From NCBI GenBank assembly GCA_963848355.1, contig CAWKDG010000001.1:682001-746000 (forward strand): a stretch of DNA of 64,000 bases, in the 5' to 3' direction. The stretch comes from CAWKDG01 sp963848355. GTDB taxonomy: Bacteria > Actinomycetota > Acidimicrobiia > Acidimicrobiales > UBA8190. Both the position numbers and the translations under genes were made by a program. Position 1 is the first letter of the stretch, and the number at the start of each line of letters is the position of its first letter. A model generated the notes under the pieces. It was given only the letters and a program-made list of their open reading frames with translations. It searched no databases and was not told where the DNA came from. Shown here one piece after another: positions 36,580 to 44,461 of the stretch.

Positions 36580-36612
36580 CTACGGGCGGACTGCCCGCTT
36601 CTCCTTGATCTT
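36580..36612 (-). pseudogene. rplS: Stranded original 3' end of rplS
   Basis: In the minus direction this reads KIKEKRAVRP then a TAG stop. KIKEKR is the standard actinobacterial L19 C-terminus and matches the KIKE of the intact rplS at 42622-42633. Joining the intact gene at the shared 11-base core to this tail would rebuild a normal rplS ending directly ahead of DUF2469. The fragment has no start or promoter and is no longer translated as part of L19. It marks the left (attL/attR) junction of the integrated element. Confidence 0.85.
36602..36612. repeat. Element attachment-core copy, left end
   Basis: TCCTTGATCTT, identical to the copy at 42623-42633 and in the same orientation. Outside the core, the left side is chromosomal rplS tail sequence and the right side is element DNA. 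It lies in codons for KIKE of the stranded tail. Direct repeats of about this size at both ends of an element with a tyrosine recombinase are what site-specific integration leaves. Confidence 0.8.
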
Positions 36613-36649
36613 AAGTGTATTGTGAAACCTGGTACGGAAGCATGGGTGG

Positions 36650-38240
36650 AAACTTTGGTGGTATATGAGTTGCTCAGTTAGGGCTGGTGCTGAGAGGCGT
36701 TTGGTTGGGAGAAGTTAATTGCCAGTGCGGGGGTTCGGATTGGAGTAAGAAGGTCACGAGGCGCCGGTGCGCTCAGCAGATCGGGGTACAGATAGGGCAT
36801 CGCTGGGTGCAAGGACCAGCGGGGCAAGGTTTTCCGGGAAAGAAGAAAAGATATGGGGGGGGGTGAATGCCATTGGTGTAGTTACAGACGTAGGGTCTGT
36901 CGATGAGATCCACCGGTACTTCGTGGAATGTGGTACTTCGATGATGGCGTGTGGGTACGAGATGGTCTCGGAGTTCGACTTAGAGGCAGCGAGGTGGAAT
37001 CAGGGTGACAGGCAAAGCGGCAGCGAGTGATGGAGTTCTCGCTGTAGGCGAGAAAACGCTTACGGCAGGCAGTGTACTCGTATATGGCACAAAGTGGGTA
37101 GTACAGTGATGTTGACGGGGACGTGGGGCCTTCAGTTAAGGCGTGCGGCAAGACGATCAAGGTGGCCATAAAGCGCTTCCTCGGTGCTGGAAAACTCGTT
37201 GGGGCACGCCCGCCACGGAGTGTGGAAGGTCGAATAGGCGAGAAGAATGGAATGTGCCATGTGCACTTTGTAGTAGGTGCACTAGGGGCGTGGAGGATGA
37301 CGAGTTATTAGACTGGTGCTTCGGTGCCTGGCTGGCGTAGATAGGCCGGTTGAACGGCTTCTACACGTAGAAGCAGTTGGAGGATATGTACGGCAGCTCG
37401 TTGGTATGAACGTGTAGTCGGCGTATTACGCAGGGGCTCAAGATCCGTTGCGAGTGCTGGGTATCTCATTAGAGACCTCGGCAAGCAGCGGCAGAACGAG
37501 CTTCCGGAGGGCTTTACGGTATGGGAAGATGGTGGGGAGTGATAGGGGGAGAGCACGTAGTCAGGTAGAGATCTGCTGCGAGCTTGTTATGTACAAGTGC
37601 GCCGCCAGATTAGGCAGCTCTATGACAGGCAGCAGAAAGAACATTGGGCTCACGGCAAGCGGCAACGGGCGAGAGCGATTGCAATGGGGAGAACGGTGCC
37701 ACCGAATAGAGGGTACGGTGGCGCAAGACTGCCTGCGCCTATACGAAGACGAACAATCGCAAGAACAATGGTGTGTGGGCTCCGGTGCGGATGGCATCGG
37801 TCGAAATGGATCGGTTGTTGAAGTGGTCGGAACAGTTCTGTCTGTGTGATGACCTTGTGTATCAATTTGGGATGGCTTGATGGCGAAGGGACCTCGTCGG
37901 CGTCAGCATTCGTCTGGGCGCTATCACAAGGCAGCCAGGCGAGGTGATATTGGCGCATCGGGGTCGAGCAATGGATCGGTGGTCGTACGGGACATGCGAG
38001 AGTTGGCAACCGCCTTTACCGATCCCGGGTGCGAGGTGCAGTCTCATCGCACTGAACTGATGCGGGCCACCATGGCGTGGTCATTGGATGGGTCTAGATG
38101 GCCGCAACCGCGGGCGCTCAGCTGTGGTTGCCGGTTGTGGTTGGGTGACGAGGCGGAAGCGAAGGCGGCAGAAAAGGGTTGGGCGTAGCGGACTTGTTGT
38201 AACGAGTGGCCACCGTGGCAATCTAGGGGGCGCTACCGAC
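36650..38240 (+). ncRNA. Candidate giant structured non-coding RNA
   Basis: Open frames here are short and unrelated to anything known, whereas hairpins are packed closely. Examples: 36884-36900 (6-bp stem), 36958-36970 (5 bp), 37021-37044 (7 bp), 37044-37063 (7 bp with one G-U), 37128-37142 (5 bp), 37315-37328 (GGUGC-UUCG-GUGCC, two G-U), 37357-37374 (7 bp), 37573-37579 pairing 37629-37635 (7 bp, enclosing a hairpin at 37582-37598), 37696-37724 (9 bp with one G-U), 38065-38082 (6 bp with one G-U), 38104-38131 (8 bp with one G-U). The G-U pairs only work in the plus-strand transcript. Class unknown; giant RNAs of mobile elements such as GOLLD and ROOL are the nearest concept. Ends are approximate. 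Confidence 0.6.
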
Positions 38241-38286
38241 GACCCGGCTGACTCGCACGTGGAAGCGGATTCGAGTGCAGCGTCTC

Positions 38287-39395
38287 CTAGCTACCTGACT
38301 TGAAGCCTGCGAAGGCTTCTAGCAGCGCCATAGTGGAGTCGTGATCAAGGCCGTCTCCGTCGTAACGAACTTCATAGAGACCCTGAAGATTTGAGGGCAG
38401 CGTCACACCACGCTCAACGAGCAAGATGAATTTATGACCATAAAGTGCCATAGCTGCACCGATCTCAATGAGGACATTCTCGTTTATTACAGGTCGACTT
38501 TGACCCTCGGCGTCGGTCAACGTCGACTCGGATCGACGTGAACGATCGCTGCCGAGCACGAGCGCATTTCATCTAACACTTTGTCCGGAACAGGCTTGGC
38601 CATTGCCTGTGTTTCTACGGAGACGACCGGCTCCAGGTCACCAAATCCGAGAAGCTTCTTTATTTGCGTAACGATCTTCTGATTTTTCCCGTGCGTGATG
38701 AATACTCGCCTGTTCTCCGTGCGTCCCGGAGGAGTAGCATCCATCTGTCGACTCGCACCATGTTGCGTTGCTGAGGGGTCCTCTGGTTCGAGCGATCCGT
38801 TGTCAGACTCAGGCGTCCCCAGGACGGCTGAGGCGATCGCAGTTGGCCGCATAGTGTCGAGCGAAACATATTCCTCGTCGTTAATGCGAACGAGTAACCC
38901 CAAACTGTCGGCGTCGATATGAATAAGTTGTAAAGCCCGAGCTGATTGATCTCGATGGACATCCAGCTCGTCCTCTAGGACGTTTCTGCCAATGTCCTCT
39001 CTGGGCCATCTCGAGCCGTTGTACCTCTGTAGAAATGCTCGAGTGACTCGGGGCAGCATGACTGCCTGCAACATTCCCGCAGCTTCGTCCCCGTCCGCCG
39101 TTGGAGCGACGATTCGTCGACCCAAGTGGGTTAGCGAAATCTTTTCGGCAAACGCAGCGCCATCGGTCAGGCCGTACGCAACAGAGGATGCCGTGACGGT
39201 CCGAAATGCCCCTGTCGTGGGAGCAACACCAAGCGCTTTCGCTACTTGCAACGGTGTCGCCGGCTGCTTCCCGAGCTCGGCTGCCAATGCTCTTGGGACC
39301 CGGAGCGCTTCCATGAGGGGGTAAGAGGGCACATCTGTCTGAGGCAGCGATGCCTTCTTGTGGCGTACGCCCTTCGGTTCTTGGTTCGGACTCAT
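38287..39395 (-). CDS. TIR-like nucleotide-binding effector with N-terminal sensor-like domain; frameshifted as read
   Basis: Two overlapping frames together encode about 370 residues. The first (to 38517) has an N-terminal domain with QVAKALGVAPTTGAFRTVTA and LTHLGRRIVAPTADGDEA (winged-helix-like), then the beginning of a TIR-like domain, RRVFITHGKNQKIV. The second (to 38287) continues it: PVINENVLIEIGAAMALYGH, FILLVERGVTLPSNLQGLYE, with the conserved Glu (IEIG). The join near 38535-38548 needs one base added. The TIR-like part matches the Cap12/Pycsar-effector family (PF10137), known in CBASS and Pycsar anti-phage systems. Start is the ATG opening MSPNQEPKG (GGAAGGAG upstream). No cyclase gene is nearby. 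Divergent from the regulator pair. Confidence 0.78.
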
Positions 39396-39687
39396 CGTCA
39401 TCTCCTTCCGATGCATTGTCCATAGTATCGGGCTGGTCTTAGGTCTGTGGCTCCCTGCGTGACATGGATGTCATTACCCTTCTGACCAGGCCTTTTAATG
39501 ACGACGATTGACAGCAGAGCACACAGATGGATTCCTGATATCCTTCTCGGAGCAGGCGGATCGGTCCGTATCTGCCGGGGTGGCCGTGTGGCCGGAAGTG
39601 AGCAGCAAGGGGGAGCGCGATATGGCGTGGCGATCGAGTCGGAGCTGGCCTACTCCCACGGCCCGGGAGATTATTGCGCGCTCCTGA
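39396..39687. promoter_or_regulatory. Divergent intergenic region between the TIR gene and the regulator pair
   Basis: About 290 bases that must hold promoters for both directions. Several short frames cross it, none convincing. The sequence CTTTTAATGACG near 39490-39501 is AT-rich relative to its surroundings. No clear operator was identified. Since the flanking genes encode a response regulator and a TIR-like effector, this is where a phosphorylated regulator could act on the effector gene. Confidence 0.4.
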
Positions 39688-40259
39688 GTACTCATTATCG
39701 ATGACCAAGAGTTCCCTTATAAGCGGCTGTTCGAAGATGAGAGGTACAACATCACGAAGTGGAATGTGGTCAAGAATCTCTGCGATCTGGAAAACGGGGA
39801 ATTTGACCTCATACTGCTGGATTTACAAGGTGTGGCCAAGAAGGCGTCGCCGAAGACGGAATTGGAATCCTTCGACACATACGTGAGACGAGTCCTCATC
39901 AACTTGTTATTGCATTCTCTAGCGCCGACTTTCCTCTAAAGTATCAACCGTTTTTCGAAATGGCCGATGGCGTCTTACCCAAATCAGCCGACTATGGAGA
40001 TTTTAAGAAGGCTGTTGACGATCTGTTGGGGGCTCGGTTCAGACACGGGTTTTATACGGATCGCCTGTTCGATATCTTGGGCGATTCGCGAGTCCAGGTG
40101 CCGAAGGTTGCCGAACGTTTCGATCGGGCCGTTCTTGATGGTGACGTCACACGACTCAAAAACTACCTGCAGCGCAAATTATCCGATCCTGACCTTGTCG
40201 AAAGCGTGATTGCGCTGGCGCAGGTTGCGATCAAGGCACTGTCGATATGGATGAGTTAG
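39688..40259 (+). pseudogene. Response-regulator (REC-domain) protein, frame broken
   Basis: A REC domain is recognisable across two frames. First part: VLIIDDQEFPYKRLFED with the acidic pair, then FDLILLDLQG with the phospho-acceptor Asp. Second part: HQLVIAFSSADFPLKYQPFF with the conserved Thr/Ser position, and MADGVLPKSADYGDFKKAVDDLL with the Lys, then a C-terminal helical extension of about 75 residues. The frame changes near 39895, and an in-frame stop (TGA at 39685-39687) precedes the first residues with no good start codon. Either the gene is decayed or the sequence has base errors here. Its last codons overlap the kinase gene by 13 bases, so they were co-translated. Confidence 0.68.
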
Positions 40260-41431
40260 CGCTCCACTTTTTTCCATATCCTTATCTTTTTCGAGGCAAG
40301 CGTCATGACGGCCTTCTCATTTCGTGGCCCGATCGCTGTACGGGCTGCGATCGTCAGTGTGAACATGGTGTTGTAAATGAGCTGGCACTGTGCAGCTACG
40401 GCATTAACTACTTTCGTATCGATGCCGAGCTGATGATCGCTGGAGTCGTGGTTCGGGATTACCCGACGATGACACCTGCTCGACGTAGGCAGATGCATGC
40501 TCGCCAGTTGCAACCGAGCCGAGTCGAGATCCAACGGACCGCTGATAGAGCGCGGGAAGCGACGGCGGTACTTGAGGAACATTTGGAGGCGGAGCGGAAA
40601 ACGATCATCTCGGAATATCGAAATTCGAGGCGGTACCAGTCCGAGATCGTAGAGCTTCTCCGGCCCGAAATAGAAAAGGCGTTGGGCCAGGTACACGATT
40701 ACAAAGCGTTCGTCGCACACATTATTCAGAATATGAATGTAATTTGGACCGAGCGATACCGAATTACCGCTATCGAAGATGCTCTTGGACGTGCCCCCCA
40801 AGAAGAAGTAGCGATTTATCATGCCGCCCGGCTCATGGAGGATCGACTCGATGCCGCTTTATTCCTCATTTACCCGGAGCGCATTACGGACCTGGCTTCC
40901 CGAACAACCTTCCGAGTGCATGGCACGGTGCATAAGACCGTCAAGATTTATGAGGCGGCGTTTGACGCAAAGGGCGTGCGGCTCCACTTTAGTGGCGAGT
41001 CATTTGGTTTGGTCGAAGCAAACTATCGTGCAGTCGTCGTAATACCGCACACGTTGCTTGATAACGCATTGAAGTATGCGCCGAGGGACAGCGATACCTA
41101 CATCGATGTTAGGGACGATGATGAAGCGATTGTGCTCACGGTCCGGTCGTTAGGGCCAAGGATCGAGGTGGACGAGATCGAGCGGATCTTCGACGTCTTC
41201 TACCGAGGAGCTGCCGCCCGAGCACTAGGTACTGAGGGTACGGGTTTCGGGCTGGCGTTGGCTTCGAATATTGCGACTCATATGGGCACAGAAATTAGGG
41301 TCACCCAAGAATCGGCGGAAACGATGGAGGGTTACTACTGGACGACCTTCTCGGTCGGCTTCCCTCGATGGTCTGAGCCACAGGGCCGCCCATCACGCAA
41401 TGCGAGTGCGACAGACACTCGCCGACGATAG
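40247..41431 (+). CDS. Sensor histidine kinase (GHKL ATPase) of the element's two-component pair
   Basis: A 394-residue protein. The N-terminal 85 residues contain four Cys (RCTGCDRQCEHGVV, then ALCSYG), possibly a metal or redox site. A long helical part (about 85-190) carries FVAHIIQNMNVIW, a candidate phospho-His region that departs from the usual HExxxP consensus. The catalytic domain has the N-box VVIPHTLLDNALKYAP (about 275-290) and the G-box GTEGTGFGLALASNIA (about 335-350). No membrane segment, so a cytoplasmic sensor. It overlaps the regulator gene by 13 bases. The tail is basic and Ser/Arg-rich. Confidence 0.82.
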   Translation: MDELALHFFPYPYLFRGKRHDGLLISWPDRCTGCDRQCEHGVVNELALCSYGINYFRIDAELMIAGVVVRDYPTMTPARRRQMHARQLQPSRVEIQRTADRAREATAVLEEHLEAERKTIISEYRNSRRYQSEIVELLRPEIEKALGQVHDYKAFVAHIIQNMNVIWTERYRITAIEDALGRAPQEEVAIYHAARLMEDRLDAALFLIYPERITDLASRTTFRVHGTVHKTVKIYEAAFDAKGVRLHFSGESFGLVEANYRAVVVIPHTLLDNALKYAPRDSDTYIDVRDDDEAIVLTVRSLGPRIEVDEIERIFDVFYRGAAARALGTEGTGFGLALASNIATHMGTEIRVTQESAETMEGYYWTTFSVGFPRWSEPQGRPSRNASATDTRRR

Positions 41432-41600
41432 GTGGGGAAGATTGAACACACGCCCATGTGAAGGGGAAAGCGATCATTGGGGTCACCTCGGGGGGCGCAT
41501 AGTGGCGCTGGCGGCAGGTCGGCCCGGAGCGGGACAGTGAGCGTAGCGAACAGACCGCAGCGGGCCGAAATGTCGTGGCGCCATTGTGCTTCCGTTGTGA
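41432..41600. other. Intergenic spacer between convergent kinase and integrase genes
   Basis: About 170 bases. GGGGCGCATAGTGGCGCTGG and GACAGTGAGCGTAGCG here could be parts of a bidirectional terminator, but no long T-run follows. Nothing else is seen. Confidence 0.35.
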
Positions 41601-42602
41601 TTAGTCGAGCGCCTGCGCTGCTCTGTCGATCACGTTGGTGTCCATGGGGTCCAGGTAGCTCCTCATGGTCGTTGCGGGGTCAGCATGGCCCAGGACCTTC
41701 TGGATGTCGAGAAGGTCGAAGTGGTGCCCTCCATCGGCGGCTGTGGTGCGGTGGAGGATGCCTGCTGCGGTGCGTCTGAGGTCGTGGGGCGCCACATGTC
41801 CGAGTCCGGCTTCCTCTGCCCTCAGAGTGACAATGCGGAAGTACGTGCGCTCTGTGAGGGGTGACAGCCAGTTGATCCGTGCGGGTCCCTGGCGCCGCTG
41901 AGCGCCCATGACCTGCGTGCACAAGACGGGGTCGGTGTCGGCCAGGGGACGGGTGATGCTGGTGACGTAGAGCGTGCGCCATGCGGTCACAAGGTGGCGG
42001 GTGGTGGTGCCGAGTGTGACTTCTCGGGGGCGTCTCCCCTTCCCTGTCCAGTGGAGGCGCCCGGTGCTCCGGTCGTAGTTGCCCCAAGCCATGTGACATA
42101 TCTCGGCGTTGCGGATTCCAGCCAGTCCGAGACGTATCGCCAGTTCGTCTCGCATTCCTCCCGGTGTCCCGTCCTGGCAGGGTCCGAGGAGTGTGCTGAA
42201 GGCGTCGTCTCGGGAGAGCCAGCGACCACCGTGCTTGGCCTGCACCTTCCCGTAGGTCTTGGGATACGACCGGCGTAATCCGAGCAGACGGGTGGTCGGG
42301 TCCTTCTCCACGATGTCGAGTTCGTGGCACCAGCGGTAGAAGGTGCGGACGGTGGAGAGGCGCTGGCGGACCGTGTTGTTGGCGAGCTTCCCGTCTCCGG
42401 TGCACCAGGTGAACAGTTCCGCTTCGGTGACGGCGTCAGGATGGCGCTTCCCGGTGGTGCGGAAAAGGTGATTGAGGCGCTGGGCGTTCTGGGCGTGAGT
42501 GATCGGGTTCGTGTACTGCGTGAGGTAGTCGGCCAGGAGCGCCGACAGCTCGGCGTTACGTTGTCCGAGAGGTATTGCCCTTCTGAGCTGCGGCGTCGGC
42601 AC
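41601..42602 (-). CDS. Tyrosine recombinase/integrase of the rplS element
   Basis: About 333 residues from a GTG with GGAAGG about nine bases upstream; both lie within the rplS replacement tail, so the two genes overlap by 47 bases in different frames. N-terminal SAM-like core-binding part (AELSALLADYLTQYTNPITH). The catalytic set is visible: Arg in LGLAGIRNAEICHMAWG, His-x-x-Arg in APHDLRRTAAGIL, His in VLGHADPATTMRS and Tyr in RSYLDPMDTN. It integrates and excises the element at rplS. Being downstream of and overlapping rplS, it can be transcribed from the host ribosomal-protein operon. Confidence 0.92.
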   Translation of the reverse strand: MPTPQLRRAIPLGQRNAELSALLADYLTQYTNPITHAQNAQRLNHLFRTTGKRHPDAVTEAELFTWCTGDGKLANNTVRQRLSTVRTFYRWCHELDIVEKDPTTRLLGLRRSYPKTYGKVQAKHGGRWLSRDDAFSTLLGPCQDGTPGGMRDELAIRLGLAGIRNAEICHMAWGNYDRSTGRLHWTGKGRRPREVTLGTTTRHLVTAWRTLYVTSITRPLADTDPVLCTQVMGAQRRQGPARINWLSPLTERTYFRIVTLRAEEAGLGHVAPHDLRRTAAGILHRTTAADGGHHFDLLDIQKVLGHADPATTMRSYLDPMDTNVIDRAAQALD

Positions 42603-42954
42603 GATGGTAAGCCTTCCGAGATTCCTTGATCTTGGCCGCCTTCCCGACGCGCCCACGCAGGTAGTACAGCTTCGCCCGACGGACATCGCCCCGGGTCACC
42701 ATCTCGATCCTGGCCAGGATGGGCGAGTGGACGGGGAAGGTCCGCTCCACGCCCACGCCGAAACTCACCTTCCGGACCGTGAACGTCTCCCGGGCTCCGG
42801 TCCCCTGCCGTCGGATCACAGCCCCCTGAAAGATCTGCACACGCTCGCGATTGCCTTCCACGACCCGCACATGGACCTTCAGGGTGTCGCCGGGAGCGAA
42901 CTCCGGAATGTCGTCTCGCAGGCTCTCGCGATCGACGATGTCAGTCGGATTCAT
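42556..42954 (-). CDS. rplS: 50S ribosomal protein L19, C-terminus supplied by the mobile element
   Basis: 132 residues. The core is standard L19: FAPGDTLKVHVRVVEGNRER (about 20-39), IFQGAVIRRQG, GVERTFPVHSPIL and KLYYLRGRVGKAAKIKE. After KIKE the gene crosses the integration point and continues with a 21-residue tail (SRKAYHRADAAAQKGNTSRTT) that differs from the KIKEKRAVRP end stranded at 36580-36612. L19 sits at the 30S-50S interface. Last gene of the rpsP-KH-rimM-trmD-rplS unit. Confidence 0.93.
   Translation of the reverse strand: MNPTDIVDRESLRDDIPEFAPGDTLKVHVRVVEGNRERVQIFQGAVIRRQGTGARETFTVRKVSFGVGVERTFPVHSPILARIEMVTRGDVRRAKLYYLRGRVGKAAKIKESRKAYHRADAAAQKGNTSRTT
42623..42633. repeat. Element attachment-core copy, right end
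   Basis: TCCTTGATCTT, the same as at 36602-36612 and in direct orientation. Toward higher coordinates lies chromosomal rplS; toward lower coordinates lies element DNA. Exact core length could be longer with mismatches, because the flanks diverge immediately. Confidence 0.8.
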
Positions 42955-43136
42955 GGCGCGCGTCCCTTCGCGGGTCGATGTCGAGCGGATCAGGCGGCAC
43001 CCCTGGCGCGATAGCCACCTGCGGGCGACGGCCGACCGACGGGGCCTGCTTGAACTAGCGAGAATAGCCGCGTCCTGGACCGGGCCGCACCCACCGTGGG
43101 GCTCTCGGCCCTGGCTGCGCCTGAGGTCGGGGCCGG

Positions 43137-43931
43137 TTAGCGGCCCGGAGGCCCTCCCTCCGAGCCCTCGGTGACCGACGACGTGTCCGCCGGAGCGGGG
43201 ACGGGTTCCTCGGCCTCGAGCAGCCGCCGTTCCTCGTCGGAGATCCCACCCCGGGCGGCGATCAGGTCGGGGCGCGCCTCGATCGTCCGGCGCAGAGCCA
43301 TTGTCCGGCGCCATCTCTCGATCCGGCCGTGGTCGCCGTTGCGGAGGACCTCGGGGACCTCCCAGTCCCTGAAGACTGCCGGACGCGTGTAGTGGGGGTA
43401 CTCGAGGAGCCCGGACGTGAAGCTCTCGTCCTGGGCCGACTCCTCGTTCCCCATGGCCCCGGGGAGGAGGCGGGAGACGGCCTCGACGACGACGACGGCG
43501 GCCGCCTCGCCGCCGGCCAGCACATAGTCGCCGATCGACAGCTCGCCGTCGACGAGATGATCCGAGACCCGCTCGTCCACACCCTCGTAGCGGCCGCACA
43601 GCAGAGAGAATCCACCCGACGTCGCCGCCAGGCCGGCCAGCTCCTCGGCCATGTGCTGATCGAAGCGACGTCCCCGGGGTCCGAGGAGGAAGAGGGGCCG
43701 CCGGGGGTCGGCCGTCTCCACCGAGGCAAAGATGGGGCCGGGCATGAGAACCATCCCCGCTCCGCCGCCGAAGGGCGCGTCGTCCACGGAGCGACGGGAG
43801 TCGCTGGCGGCGTCGCGCAGATCGTGGATCCGCAGATCGAGCACACCGTCGCGCCGGGCCCGACCGAGAAGGGCACCCGAACAGAAGCCCTCGAGGAGCT
43901 CGGGGAAGATGGTGAAGACATCGACCCGCAT
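43137..43931 (-). CDS. trmD: tRNA (guanine-N1-)-methyltransferase
   Basis: About 264 residues of SPOUT/TrmD type: MRVDVFTIFPELLEGFCSGA at the start, DAPFGGGAGMVLMPGPIF (about 50-67), LLCGRYEGVDERV (about 110-122) and the knot region IGDYVLAGGEAAAVVV (about 132-147), then FTSGLLEYPHYTRP. TrmD methylates G37 of tRNAs. An ATG seven codons upstream is an alternative; the chosen ATG has AGGGTG upstream. The C-terminal tail of about 30 residues is acidic and low-complexity. Confidence 0.93.
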   Translation of the reverse strand: MRVDVFTIFPELLEGFCSGALLGRARRDGVLDLRIHDLRDAASDSRRSVDDAPFGGGAGMVLMPGPIFASVETADPRRPLFLLGPRGRRFDQHMAEELAGLAATSGGFSLLCGRYEGVDERVSDHLVDGELSIGDYVLAGGEAAAVVVVEAVSRLLPGAMGNEESAQDESFTSGLLEYPHYTRPAVFRDWEVPEVLRNGDHGRIERWRRTMALRRTIEARPDLIAARGGISDEERRLLEAEEPVPAPADTSSVTEGSEGGPPGR

Positions 43932-43962
43932 GGCGTTCACCCTGTCGGTCATCGGCTCAGAA

Positions 43963-44409
43963 TCAGTCGAGCAGGCCGGGGGGGACGTCGACCACGATCC
44001 GGCCCTGCCCGTGATGGACGACGCAACGCAGCGGTACCAGGGCACCGCCGTCGAGCTCCAGGAGGTCACTCACCGGATTGGCCACCACCGCCACCACGGT
44101 GCCGAGCGAGTCGCCATCGGCATTGTCGACCACCGTCGATCCCACCAGCTCGTGGACCCACAAGGCCGACGGGTCGTCGAGCGGAGGGGCCCGCAGGACG
44201 CGACCCCGAAGGGCCTCGGCAGCGTCGATCCCGCGGATCCCGGCGAAGGTGACCAGCCAGCGGTGACGAAAGGGACGTGAGCTCTCGATACACAACTCGC
44301 CGCCGTCGGTCATGAAGACGGAGCCCGGCATCGACCGTTCGGCGCGGTTGCTCACGAGGTCGAGCACCACCTCGCCCTTGAGCCCGTGGGGCCGCACCAC
44401 GCGGCCCAC
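43963..44409 (-). CDS. rimM: 16S rRNA processing protein
   Basis: A 148-residue protein from a GTG that is the first possible start in its frame (GAGGGG about nine bases upstream). VGRVVRPHGLKGEVVLDLVS is the RimM N-terminal domain, and DPSALWVHELVGSTVVDNADG begins the PRC-barrel domain, ending in VPPGLLD. RimM binds S19 and helps mature 16S rRNA. It is co-directional with its neighbours, between the KH protein and trmD. Confidence 0.88.
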   Translation of the reverse strand: MGRVVRPHGLKGEVVLDLVSNRAERSMPGSVFMTDGGELCIESSRPFRHRWLVTFAGIRGIDAAEALRGRVLRAPPLDDPSALWVHELVGSTVVDNADGDSLGTVVAVVANPVSDLLELDGGALVPLRCVVHHGQGRIVVDVPPGLLD

Positions 44410-44461
44410 GTCGAGGAGCCCCTCGCCCCTCCCGCCGGGGACGGGGTCACCGCGGGGATCG

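Larger units (their letters stand above)
36602..42633. mobile_element. Tyrosine-recombinase integrative element in the 3' end of rplS
   Basis: About 6.0 kb between two copies of an 11-base core. Content: a roughly 1.6 kb structured non-coding region, a TIR-like effector gene, a response-regulator plus histidine-kinase pair, and a tyrosine integrase at the right end. Base composition in the central part is visibly less G+C rich than the flanking chromosome. The element replaces the 10-residue end of L19 with its own 25-residue tail so the host gene stays functional, the usual tactic of elements that target essential genes, although ribosomal-protein 3' ends are unusual targets. No conjugation, replication or capsid genes are present, so it may be a satellite or depend on a helper. 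Confidence 0.82.

Noticed and set aside
36767..38188. Several 60-130-codon open frames on both strands in the element's left third
   Set aside because: They have unnatural composition, no motifs, no ribosome-binding sites, and overlap dense RNA hairpins; they look like chance frames in non-coding DNA.
38287..39395. Complete CBASS or Pycsar operon
   Set aside because: Only the TIR-like effector type is present; no nucleotide cyclase or ubiquitin-like/E2 gene occurs in the element.
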